In this document: in pieces, positions 33,150 through 40,104 of the stretch
Layout of the letters: each line of letters begins with the position of its first letter
How positions within the stretch are numbered: position 1 is the first letter of the stretch
Origin: Lentisphaerota bacterium
GTDB lineage: Bacteria; Verrucomicrobiota; Lentisphaeria; Victivallales; Victivallaceae
Length of the DNA stretch: 40,104 bases
Direction of reading: 5' to 3'
NCBI GenBank assembly: GCA_015061495.1
Contig: SUWL01000021.1
Span: 1 to 40,104 of the forward strand
The notes under the pieces: model-generated
Told to the model about the DNA's origin: nothing
What the model saw: only the letters and a program-made list of their open reading frames with translations
Database searches by the model: none
Position numbers and translations under genes: made by a program

Positions 33150-33931
33150 CAAATAAGTGAGTAATCCCATTTTTGCAGACGCAAAAATGAGCAAGGCAAA
33201 AAAAGAAAAAGCAACGGCGGGAAAACTTGTTTTCCAAGCGGGTGCTTGCTTTTTGCAGGGATTTCTCACTATTCTTGAAAAACGGCAAAAAAAATGGAGC
33301 GAGTGACCGGAGTCGACAAGGAGCGCAGCGACGAAGAGCCTGAACGAAAGTGAAGGCAACCGCCAAATAAGTGAGTAATCCCATTTTTGCAAACGCAAAA
33401 ATGAGCAAGGCAAAAAGAAAAAGCAACAGCGGGAAAACTTGTTTTCCAAGCAGGTGCTTGCTTTTTGCAGGGATTTCTCACTATTCTTGAAAAACGGCAA
33501 AAAAAATGGAGCGAGTGACCGGAGTCGACAAGGAGCGCAGCGACGAAGAGCCTGAACGAAAGTGAAGGCAACCGCCAAATAAGTGAGTAATCCCATTTTT
33601 GCAAACGCAAAAATGAGCAAGGCAAAAAGAAAAAGCAACAGCGGGAAAACTTGTTTTCCAAGCGGGTGCTTGCTTTTTGCGGGGATTACTCACGATCCTT
33701 GAAAAACGGCAAAAAAAAATGGAGCGAGTGACCGGAGTCGACAAGGAGCGCAGCGACGAAGAGCCGGAACGAAAGTGAAGGCAACCGCCAAATAAGTGAG
33801 TAATCCCATTTTTGCAAACGCAAAAATGATCAAGCAAAAAGAAAAAGCAACAGCGGGAAAACTTGTTTTCCAAGCGGGTGCTTGCTTTTTGCAGGGATTT
33901 CTCACGATTCTTGAAAAACGGCAAAAAAAAA
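33150..33931 (-). repeat. Tandem array of a 212-213 bp unit carrying copies of the tRNA-Gly 3' end
   Basis: A unit beginning CAAATAAGTGAGTAATCCC starts near 33150, 33364, 33576 and 33789. Each contains CATTTTTGC/GCAAAAATG and GGAAAAC/GTTTTCC hairpins and ends with TGGAGCGAGTGACCGGAGTC at 33295, 33507, 33720 and finally 33932. The last is the true tRNA-Gly; the others are its 3' terminal 22 bases (acceptor end, CCA and part of the T arm, read on the minus strand) followed by unrelated DNA. On the minus strand the T run after each CCA resembles a terminator. Hydrophobic peptides readable on the minus strand shift frame from unit to unit and are not genes. Confidence 0.85.
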
Positions 33932-34007
33932 TGGAGCGAGTGACCGGAGTCGAACCGGCGACAATCACGTTGGCAACGTGATGCTCTACCAACTGAGCTA
34001 CACTCGC
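33932..34007 (-). tRNA. tRNA-Gly (anticodon GCC)
   Basis: A 76-base cloverleaf on the minus strand. Acceptor stem GCGAGTG with CACTCGC, D arm AGCTCAGTTGGTAGAGC, anticodon stem TCACG/CGTGA with loop TTGCCAA (anticodon GCC), T arm GCCGGTTCGACTCCGGT, and an encoded CCA. A T run directly follows. Confidence 0.95.
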
Positions 34008-34029
34008 ACCTGTCAAGATGATATTACCT

Positions 34030-34057
34030 AATATAGCATCAAAAAATAAAATTTCAA
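34030..34057 (-). promoter_or_regulatory. Promoter of the tRNA-Gly gene
   Basis: On the minus strand TTGAAA (34057-34052), 16 bases, TATATT (34035-34030), placing the start point about 15-20 bases before the tRNA. Confidence 0.6.
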
Positions 34058-34085
34058 ATCTTTTCCATGATTTTCCCGGATAAAA

Positions 34086-34114
34086 TTGACAAAATGGCAA
34101 ACAAATGATATGTT
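34086..34114 (+). promoter_or_regulatory. Promoter of uppS-dxs
   Basis: TTGACA (34086-34091), 17 bases, TATGTT (34109-34114), 44 bases before ATG 34158. Confidence 0.6.
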
Positions 34115-34157
34115 ATGGTCATGTTACGATAATATGTTTTAACAGGAAGGTGAAAAA

Positions 34158-34865
34158 ATGATCAAACATATAGCGATAATCATGGATGGCAACGGCAGAT
34201 GGGCGACGGAACGCGGTTTGAGCCGCAGTGAAGGGCATCTTGCCGGTGCGAAAAATATTGGCAAAGTTGTGGATGCGGCGGCGGCGATGGGGATCGAATC
34301 CCTGACGTTGTATGCATTCAGCACGGAGAATTGGAAGCGTCCTGCAAGTGAAGTTACGGCATTGATGACGATTCTGAAAGATTTTGCGGTTTCCGAATTG
34401 CCGGCGATGATGAAAAACGGAGTCCGTTTGCGGACGATCGGCAGGACCTCGGATCTGCCGTTGGCATCCCGGATGGCGCTGCTCAAAGCAATCGACATGA
34501 CGAAAAACAATGACAAATTCACGATCAACATAGCCTTGAGTTACGGCGGCAGGGCGGAAATCGTCGATGCGGTCAACAAGATTTTGCAGGAGCGCAAGAG
34601 CAGAGAACCGGTCACGGAAGAGGAGTTCCGCAATTATCTGTATCTGCCGGACATGCCGGATCCGGATCTGCTGATCCGTACCGGAGGTAATTTGCGGGTG
34701 AGCAACTTCCTTTTGTGGCAGATATCGTACAGTGAATTGTATGTGACCCCGACCTACTGGCCGGATTTCGGAGAGCAGGAATTGCGCGATGCGGTGGAAT
34801 CGTTTTCCGGCAGAGAGCGCAGATTCGGCGGATTGAATAGCCAGAATGACGGCAAAAATGCTTGA
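34158..34865 (+). CDS. uppS: Undecaprenyl diphosphate synthase (cis-prenyltransferase)
   Basis: 235 residues. It adds isopentenyl units in cis to farnesyl diphosphate to make the C55 carrier for peptidoglycan. The pyrophosphate loop IIMDGNGRWA holds Asp10. TLYAFSTENWKRP and the C-terminal DPDLLIRTGGNLRVSNFLLW, SELYVTPTYWPDF are all conserved. The length is normal. AGGAAGG precedes the ATG. The end overlaps dxs; both belong to isoprenoid metabolism, so co-expression makes sense: Dxs feeds the MEP route that supplies the substrate. Confidence 0.96.
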   Translation: MIKHIAIIMDGNGRWATERGLSRSEGHLAGAKNIGKVVDAAAAMGIESLTLYAFSTENWKRPASEVTALMTILKDFAVSELPAMMKNGVRLRTIGRTSDLPLASRMALLKAIDMTKNNDKFTINIALSYGGRAEIVDAVNKILQERKSREPVTEEEFRNYLYLPDMPDPDLLIRTGGNLRVSNFLLWQISYSELYVTPTYWPDFGEQELRDAVESFSGRERRFGGLNSQNDGKNA

Positions 34866-36684
34866 CAAACTGCGCCGTCTGCCTTTGGCAGAACTTCCCG
34901 GAATGGCGGAAGAACTGCGCAGTACGATCATTGATTCTGTCAGCCGCAACGGCGGTCATCTGGCATCGAGTTGCGGCTGTGTGGAATTGATCATGGCACT
35001 GCACCGGGTTTTTGACACGCCTGCGGAGAAGATATTTTTTGATGTCGGACACCAGGCGTATGCCCACAAGTTGTTGACCGGCAGGGAAGAAGGATTCAAA
35101 AAACTGCGCCGTTACGATGGCATCAGCGGTTTCACCACGCCGCTGGAATCGGGATTTGATCCGGCGGTATCCGGTCATGCCGGTACGGCATTGTCGGCGG
35201 CGCTGGGGCATTGTGCGGCAGATCCGGATGCTCCGGAAAAGGTGATCGCCGTGATCGGAGACGGCTCAATGGGCTGCGGAGTAACGCTTGAGGCGTTGAA
35301 TCATGCGGCGACACTCAAAGGGAGCAAGCGTTTGATCGTGATATTGAATGACAACCGGATGTCGATATCCGGCAATGTCGGGGCGCTTTCCAAAGCGTTG
35401 AACCGGGTCATGGCGGCAAAATCGTACAACAAATTCCGCAGCAGAGTGATCAAAATGCTTTCGCCGCTGCCGAAGTTGAAAAACTTTGTCGCGCGGCTCA
35501 ATGAAGCCGGCAAAAGTATGTTTCTGCCGCCGGCACTGCTTTTTGAAACGCTTGGGCTGCGCTATTTCGGAGCGGTTGACGGCAATGATCTGCAGCAATT
35601 GATCCCGACATTGGAAAGATTGCGCAAAATAGATGACCCGGTACTGCTGCATGTGATAACGCAAAAGGGGTACGGATGTGAATTTGCGCAGGCTGATCCA
35701 ACGAAATATCACGGGATTTCCGGGTGTGATCCGGACACGGGTGAAATGGCGGTGAATAACGGCGGATTTTCGGAAGCGTTCGCCGCTGCGATGGTGGACC
35801 TTGCGGAAAAAGACCCGGAATTACAGGCAGTCTGTCCGGCGATGCTGGAAGGCACCGGTTTGCGGAAGTTTGCGGAAAAATTTCCCGACCGCTGTTTTGA
35901 TGTCGGCATTGCCGAAGAACATGCGCTGACCTTTGCCGCCGGTTTGGCGGCGGCGGGCAAACACCCGGTATGCGCCTTTTACGACACATTTCTGCAGCGG
36001 GCGCTGGATGCGGTTTACCACGATATCGCGCTGGCAAAAGTGCCGGTGGTCATAGCGGTCGACCGGGCGGGAGTCGTGGCGGACGGACCGACCCATCACG
36101 GCATATATAACTGTGCATTTCTGCGGGCGATCCCCAATCTGACGGTGATCAACCTTGCCGCTGAATGTGAAATGGCTGAAGCGTTGGAATTTGCCGTAAA
36201 ATCCCGCTTGCCGGTGGTGCTGCGTTACCCGAAAGGCGGCGGGGCAGCCATTCCCGGATTGGTCCCGTTTGAATACGGCAAAGCGGTGATCCGCAAAAGC
36301 GGCAAATCCGGAGAACCGGTATTGTGGGCAAGCGGCAAAGAGGTGGCAACGGCACTTGAAGTTGCCGGAAATCTGGAAAAATACGGTTGCTGCTGCACCG
36401 TGGCAGATGCGCGTTTTCTGAAGCCTTTTGATCGTGAGACGGCGTTGAAATTTGCAGACAGCCAACAGTTTGTGATCGAGGACCACTGTGAGACAGGCGG
36501 GATTTATTCTGCACTGTCGGAAATATTTTCGGCGGTGCCGCACGCCGGGATCTACAGTTTTGCCTGGAGCGCGGAAAAGGTGATTTCCCACGGTGAAATC
36601 GGCAAGTTGAAAGCAGCTGCCGGACTGGATGCCGCATCCATTACTGAAAAAATTGCGGGATTAATGCAAAAAAAACCGATATAA
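34846..36684 (+). CDS. dxs: 1-deoxy-D-xylulose-5-phosphate synthase
   Basis: 612 residues, thiamine-diphosphate enzyme that joins pyruvate and glyceraldehyde 3-phosphate in the first MEP step. Seen: GGHLASSCGCVELIMAL, DVGHQAYAHKLLTGR, the ThDP/Mg motif GDGSMGCGVTLEALNHA ending in NDNRMSIS, DVGIAEEHALTFAAGLA with the catalytic Glu, YDTFLQRALDAVYHDIAL and DRAGVVADGPTHHG. The length is typical. The start is ATG 34846 or 34858; both lie in the end of uppS, giving a 20- or 8-base overlap. The linker around 190-225 is shorter than in E. coli-type Dxs but no motif is missing. Confidence 0.96.
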   Translation: MTAKMLDKLRRLPLAELPGMAEELRSTIIDSVSRNGGHLASSCGCVELIMALHRVFDTPAEKIFFDVGHQAYAHKLLTGREEGFKKLRRYDGISGFTTPLESGFDPAVSGHAGTALSAALGHCAADPDAPEKVIAVIGDGSMGCGVTLEALNHAATLKGSKRLIVILNDNRMSISGNVGALSKALNRVMAAKSYNKFRSRVIKMLSPLPKLKNFVARLNEAGKSMFLPPALLFETLGLRYFGAVDGNDLQQLIPTLERLRKIDDPVLLHVITQKGYGCEFAQADPTKYHGISGCDPDTGEMAVNNGGFSEAFAAAMVDLAEKDPELQAVCPAMLEGTGLRKFAEKFPDRCFDVGIAEEHALTFAAGLAAAGKHPVCAFYDTFLQRALDAVYHDIALAKVPVVIAVDRAGVVADGPTHHGIYNCAFLRAIPNLTVINLAAECEMAEALEFAVKSRLPVVLRYPKGGGAAIPGLVPFEYGKAVIRKSGKSGEPVLWASGKEVATALEVAGNLEKYGCCCTVADARFLKPFDRETALKFADSQQFVIEDHCETGGIYSALSEIFSAVPHAGIYSFAWSAEKVISHGEIGKLKAAAGLDAASITEKIAGLMQKKPI

Positions 36685-36687
36685 CGC

Positions 36688-36715
36688 TTGCATTTTTCTT
36701 TTAACGGGTTATATT
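36688..36715 (+). promoter_or_regulatory. Promoter of rpsO
   Basis: TTGCAT (36688-36693), 16 bases, TATATT (36710-36715), directly behind the dxs stop. It leaves a leader of about 80 bases before rpsO, a region where S15 autoregulation often acts, although no specific motif is identified here. Confidence 0.5.
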
Positions 36716-36804
36716 ATATGTCAACGCTCCGATCAGTGCGATTGCTGCAGTCCGGCATTGCCGCTTGCGGATGCGAAATCAAAAATTTTAAGGAGAACTG
36801 GAAA

Positions 36805-37074
36805 ATGGACAAGGCTGTTAAACAGGAAATCATCAAAAAATATGCCCGCAAAGAGGGTGATACCGGATCCCCGGAAGTGCAGATCGCTCTGTTGAGCCAT
36901 CGTATTTCTGCGTTGACCGAACACCTGCGCGCCAACAAAAAAGACCACAGCACCCGTCGCGGTCTGCTGGCGATGGTTGCGCTGCGGAAAAAACTTTTGA
37001 GCTATCTGGCCCGTGAAAACCGCGCCAGATACATCTCGCTGACTGACGAACTCGGCATCCGCCGTGCGAAGTAA
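36805..37074 (+). CDS. rpsO: 30S ribosomal protein S15
   Basis: 89 residues, binds the 16S rRNA central domain and assists 30S assembly. The sequence is classic: [40 protein letters not shown], and [23 protein letters not shown] 36805 is preceded by AAGGAGAAC at the right distance; an in-frame ATG further upstream (36688) is within the promoter. Confidence 0.97.
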   Translation: MDKAVKQEIIKKYARKEGDTGSPEVQIALLSHRISALTEHLRANKKDHSTRRGLLAMVALRKKLLSYLARENRARYISLTDELGIRRAK

Positions 37075-37093
37075 GTCACGATAATATATACGC

Positions 37094-37113
37094 AGTCCGG
37101 GGTGGTGCGGACT
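37094..37113 (+). terminator. Hairpin after rpsO
   Basis: AGTCCG (37094-37099) with CGGACT (37108-37113), eight-base loop, then ATAAAA. The stem is short and lacks a T run, so it is a weak terminator or processing hairpin before the tRNA. Confidence 0.4.
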
Positions 37114-37131
37114 ATAAAATCACTCCAAAGC

Positions 37132-37221
<90 letters not shown>

Positions 37222-37271
37222 TTTTTACGCTCAAATTTCAACAAAATGTCCCCACTTTTCCCCACTTGGGG

Positions 37272-37300
37272 TTGCAAAATGCCCATTGTTGTGCTATAAT
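37272..37300 (+). promoter_or_regulatory. Promoter of the integrase gene
   Basis: TTGCAA (37272-37277), 17 bases, TATAAT (37295-37300), 31 bases before the ATG. Just upstream lie two copies of TCCCCACTT and a CCCCA/GGGG inverted repeat, which could be integrase arm or core sites. Confidence 0.6.
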
Positions 37301-37330
37301 CAGCCATAACCTGTTATTTTAGGTATTCGT

Positions 37331-38656
37331 ATGGCAAAAGCAAAAAACAAGGTTGAATCAGTGAAACTTGAATTCGGATCAGTAAGACAAAAAACACCCG
37401 GTGGGACATACTATTTCCGTTATCAACTCAATGGTATACGGAAAGAAATTCCTCTGCACACCCCGAACAAGGAAGATGCCATCAGGCAGGCAAAAGATTT
37501 GATCCCGGTGACCAAAGCCCAAAGTATTGATATGGTTGCCGCTCATGTCAAACAGGCAAAAGGGCTGGAAAAAATTGAAAGAAAACTGCCATTGGATGAA
37601 GCATGGCATATTTACTCAACTCATCCGGATAGAGCTGTGCCCCACACTGTCAGTGAACAACTTGCATATAAGACAACATTTGAAGAGTTTTTATCTTTCA
37701 TATCGACCTTGCCTTGTGGAATCGTCAGTATCCATGAGGTTGATCCCAATACAGTTGAGAGTTTTGCGTCATGGATGAAAACAAAAGCTCTTGCTGTTGA
37801 TACGCATAACCGGAAAATTAAGCGGCTGCGTAAAATATTTGATGTCTTGAAAGAGTATTATCCCCACGGGAATCCATTTAAAAGTAAACATCTGTTACGC
37901 AATGCCCGGGAAGAACAGGATTACGTCATTCGCCGTCAGGCTTTTTCCCGTCAGGAAGAGTTGCAGATTTTGGCTGAATTAAAAAATCCGGCACGCAAAC
38001 TTATGAATAAGGAAGAAATACGGATCGTTTACCATATCGGTATGTTCACCGGTCAAAGGCTGAAAGATTGCGTATTGATGCAGTGGCAGAATATTGATAT
38101 GGAACGTCGCCGCATTTATGTCAAACAGTTCAAAACCGGCAAGGAAGTTTCAATTCCGATTTCCCCGGAGTTGTATGAAGCTCTTGAAACTGCAAAAACA
38201 TGGCAAATCAATCAGTATGTCTGTCCGAAATCTGCCGCACGTTACAACAAACTTAACGAAGCAGGTAAAAATGTAGGCAATAACCTTGTCAATATTGATG
38301 TTTTGCGGGTGATCCGTTGGATCGGCTTGGAACCATCAGTTTCTGTCCCCGGACGAAAAAAGAAAATGACACAATACGGTTTTCACTCATTGCGGCACAG
38401 TTTTGCCAGTTTTTGTGCCGAGGCAGGCGTACCTAAAGCGGTGTTACTTTCTATTCTGGGAACAGATAGCGACATCGCCGACAAATATTATACCCATGTC
38501 GGAGATGCAGCACAGGAGCAGGCAATTCGGGCAATCAGTTTTTCCGGCGTGGAGAAAACTGATAATGAACGGATCGCTGCCGCTATAGAGTTCCTTGATA
38601 AAGAAAAACCGACTCCTGAAAACTGGAATCGGTTGAAAGAAATATTGTCAGAATAA
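37331..38656 (+). CDS. Tyrosine recombinase / integrase
   Basis: 441 residues. The N-terminal part has an AP2-like arm-binding segment (GGTYYFRYQLNGIRKEIPLH), followed by a SAM-like core-binding domain (about 86-195). Catalytic domain: Arg243 in MFTGQRLKDCVLM, a Lys in KTGKEVSIPIS, His352 and Arg355 in FHSLRHSFASF, and Tyr387 in DKYYTHVG. The usual third-box His (LGH) is Thr378 in ILGTDSD, tolerated in some members. The gene lies 110 bases after tRNA-Ser and points away from it, as in elements that integrate at tRNA genes. Its codon use is more A/T-rich than the neighbouring core genes. The stop codon abuts that of the convergent excisionase-like gene. Confidence 0.92.
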   Translation: MAKAKNKVESVKLEFGSVRQKTPGGTYYFRYQLNGIRKEIPLHTPNKEDAIRQAKDLIPVTKAQSIDMVAAHVKQAKGLEKIERKLPLDEAWHIYSTHPDRAVPHTVSEQLAYKTTFEEFLSFISTLPCGIVSIHEVDPNTVESFASWMKTKALAVDTHNRKIKRLRKIFDVLKEYYPHGNPFKSKHLLRNAREEQDYVIRRQAFSRQEELQILAELKNPARKLMNKEEIRIVYHIGMFTGQRLKDCVLMQWQNIDMERRRIYVKQFKTGKEVSIPISPELYEALETAKTWQINQYVCPKSAARYNKLNEAGKNVGNNLVNIDVLRVIRWIGLEPSVSVPGRKKKMTQYGFHSLRHSFASFCAEAGVPKAVLLSILGTDSDIADKYYTHVGDAAQEQAIRAISFSGVEKTDNERIAAAIEFLDKEKPTPENWNRLKEILSE

Positions 38657-39040
38657 TCAACTTGAATTATTCTCTGTCGGAAGTTGAGACTTATTTTGTT
38701 CGTCTTCCGGCAGAGTTAAAATGTATTTATAAACATCAATGTTATAATACCGTACAGCTGTGCCGACTTTACGTCTCTTAAACGGGAATACGCCATCCCG
38801 TTCCAAATTTCTGAAATGAGCAAAGCTGACACCGAGCATCTCAGCGGCTTCTTTTTGATCTATTAACTTTGGGACAACATCCGGCAGCATTTCGCCTTTT
38901 TGGGCAAGGTGCCGCAAATTGCTCATGACTTCATTCATTTCCGGTACAGATATTGTACCGGATTCTGCCAAAGGCAGCAGTAACCGTCCAATTAACCGTA
39001 CCGTAACAGTTCTTACCGGGCATTTTATGAGTTTTTTCAT
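38657..39040 (-). CDS. Excisionase-like MerR-type HTH protein
   Basis: 127 residues. The central part KLIDQKEAAEMLGVSFAHFR then NLERDGVFPFKRRKVGTAVR is the winged helix-turn-helix (HTH_17) of excisionases and small element regulators, followed by the typical YYNIDVYKYI end. The N-terminal ~55 residues are of unknown function. AGAGGATGAT lies before the ATG. It follows the AAA+ ATPase gene by 22 bases and is convergent with integrase, so it probably governs excision or element gene expression. Confidence 0.75.
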   Translation of the reverse strand: MKKLIKCPVRTVTVRLIGRLLLPLAESGTISVPEMNEVMSNLRHLAQKGEMLPDVVPKLIDQKEAAEMLGVSFAHFRNLERDGVFPFKRRKVGTAVRYYNIDVYKYILTLPEDEQNKSQLPTENNSS

Positions 39041-39061
39041 ATCATCCTCTGAAAGATATAA

Positions 39062-40099
39062 TTAAACTGAAATACATCCCTTGGGGATGTCCGGCTTGAG
39101 AATTACGGCTTTTTGTAATTCATTGTCGTTGACGACGATTTCTCCGACATCCAGATAACCGGTCATTCCTTGCTCTGTCGGATCTTTGGTGATTGCTATG
39201 TCGTATGCACGGTTCAACATCCGCTCTACAATATCACGGATTTCACGGGCTCCGTTTTTTGTAGTGTTGGTTTGCAGCAAAGCAAAGTCCACAGCTTCCG
39301 GTGAATATCCGAGAACATTCATATTGCTGGGGAGAAAGAAACCTCCCTTTTCTTTGGCTTGTTCCTGTATGGTTCGGAAATATTCCAGCTTATCATTCAT
39401 AAACTTGCGGGTAATAAGGCGGAGATGCTCCGGTTTCAAACTGTTGAACGCAAAAATTCCGTAGTTGAATTTACCAAACCTGGCAACAAATTCCGGAGAG
39501 TTGAACATCATCACCAGCCGCTGGCAGGCGGCTTCGCATTTGCGTGCCATGGAAAGATGGTTATTTCCCTGAAAAATCTCTGCTCCGACATTGGAGGTGT
39601 AGAACAGCAGAAATCTGGAAATATCATAGGTTTTATTGTTCCAAAGGGTAATGCGTCCGGCGTCAATTTGCTGAAGCATATACTTTGCCGTATCTTTATG
39701 AGCCTTTTCAAATTCATCATAAAGGATGGCTCCTTCGGTGTTGTTTTCCAGAAAATCATAAAGTCTGCCGGGATCTTTTTCGGAACTGCCGATGAGTTTT
39801 CTTCCGACATCACTTCCGGCAGTTTCCCCAAATTCAGACATATCCAGACGGAGCAGTTTTTCTTCTTCCGTTCCGTAAAGATAGTGGATCACCTCACGGA
39901 TGACTTCTGTTTTGCCTGTCCCGGTCGGTCCGAGAAAGAAAAACACCGTGGGACGGCTGGGATTGCTGATTCCCATAAACCAATACCGGAGTTTTTCAGA
40001 AATAGCGTCAATGACATGATCCTGACCGATGATACGGCTTTTGAGATAGGGTTTGAGACCATCAAGGAACTGCATGGCTTCTTTGGGGGGTTTGAACAT
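39062..40099 (-). CDS. Stand-alone ClpB-D2-like AAA+ ATPase
   Basis: At least 345 residues, similar to the second AAA+ domain of ClpA/ClpB without the N-domain, first AAA module or middle domain. Walker A GPTGTGKT at 57-64, Walker B AILYDEFEKAH at about 124-134, then MLQQIDAGRITL and FYTSNVGAEIF, and a D2-small region with LGYSPEAVDFALLQ and sensor-2-like GAREIRDIVERML. It should be an ATP-driven unfoldase or remodeller. The candidate ATG is five bases from the window edge, so its ribosome site and possible upstream extension cannot be judged. It is an element gene beside an excisionase-like gene. Role unknown. Confidence 0.8.
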   Translation of the reverse strand: MFKPPKEAMQFLDGLKPYLKSRIIGQDHVIDAISEKLRYWFMGISNPSRPTVFFFLGPTGTGKTEVIREVIHYLYGTEEEKLLRLDMSEFGETAGSDVGRKLIGSSEKDPGRLYDFLENNTEGAILYDEFEKAHKDTAKYMLQQIDAGRITLWNNKTYDISRFLLFYTSNVGAEIFQGNNHLSMARKCEAACQRLVMMFNSPEFVARFGKFNYGIFAFNSLKPEHLRLITRKFMNDKLEYFRTIQEQAKEKGGFFLPSNMNVLGYSPEAVDFALLQTNTTKNGAREIRDIVERMLNRAYDIAITKDPTEQGMTGYLDVGEIVVNDNELQKAVILKPDIPKGCISV

Positions 40100-40104
40100 G
40101 ATTT

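Noticed and set aside
33130-34100. Several overlapping hydrophobic minus-strand frames (about 98-232 codons)
   Set aside because: They are the same 212-213 bp repeat read in changing frames, run into the tRNA-Gly gene and have no consistent start signals.
37331-38656. Integrase at 37331 as the integrase of the head-gene island
   Set aside because: It lies 13 kb away, separated by housekeeping operons, adjoins tRNA-Ser with its own excisionase-like gene, and has different base use from the island.

Overview
The window is about 40 kb of a gene-dense bacterial chromosome with roughly even base composition. Gene content suggests the PVC group, most likely a Lentisphaerota/Victivallales-type gut or environmental bacterium: several carbohydrate-type esterases, an isomerase-like sugar protein with an AraC regulator, the MEP isoprenoid route, a long type-2-like IleRS and many G/C-rich GCCG-type codons. 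This placement is inferred from gene content only. Many genes are preceded by recognisable sigma-70 promoters of the form TTGACA/TTGNAN, 16-17 bp, TATATT, so starts and operons can be read with fair confidence.

Layout. 1-6.1 kb holds accessory carbon metabolism: a gene running off the left edge, a divergent AraC regulator, a FucI/AraA-fold-like protein, a decayed transposase fragment, a low-molecular-weight tyrosine phosphatase and a two-domain alpha/beta hydrolase. 6.3-9.7 kb has a MATE exporter with a structured leader ending in an intrinsic-terminator-like hairpin, a lipoprotein and a PIN-PhoH ATPase, followed by a 127-bp tandem repeat array (9.75-10.25 kb). 10.3-16.9 kb holds a phosphodiester glycosidase, a membrane ankyrin protein, an esterase, citrate synthase, RmuC, an unknown protein and an SGNH hydrolase.

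17.0-23.9 kb is the most interesting region: a compact phage-derived island. It has a LexA/CI-like S24 repressor, three palindromic operators in the divergent control region (one exactly filling the -35/-10 spacer), a short TerS-like protein, portal, scaffold-like protein, SU10-type major capsid protein, a glycine-repeat protein, a Cys/HTH protein and an intact-looking large terminase. No tail, lysis, replication or integration gene is visible. It could be a head-only satellite, a domesticated capsid/DNA-packaging system, or a prophage remnant.

24.1-32.4 kb is housekeeping: CoaC, guanylate kinase, YkgJ-type protein, an exported protein, IleRS, ApbE, and an NAD synthetase whose N-terminal glutaminase domain has lost all three catalytic residues. 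Its 3' end runs into a 90-bp tandem repeat array. 33.15-33.93 kb is a second kind of array with a 212-213 bp unit, each unit ending in a copy of the 3' end of the adjacent tRNA-Gly. 34-37.2 kb has uppS-dxs, rpsO and tRNA-Ser. From 37.3 kb to the right edge lies the start of an element integrated beside tRNA-Ser: tyrosine recombinase, excisionase-like HTH protein and a stand-alone ClpB-D2-like AAA+ ATPase.
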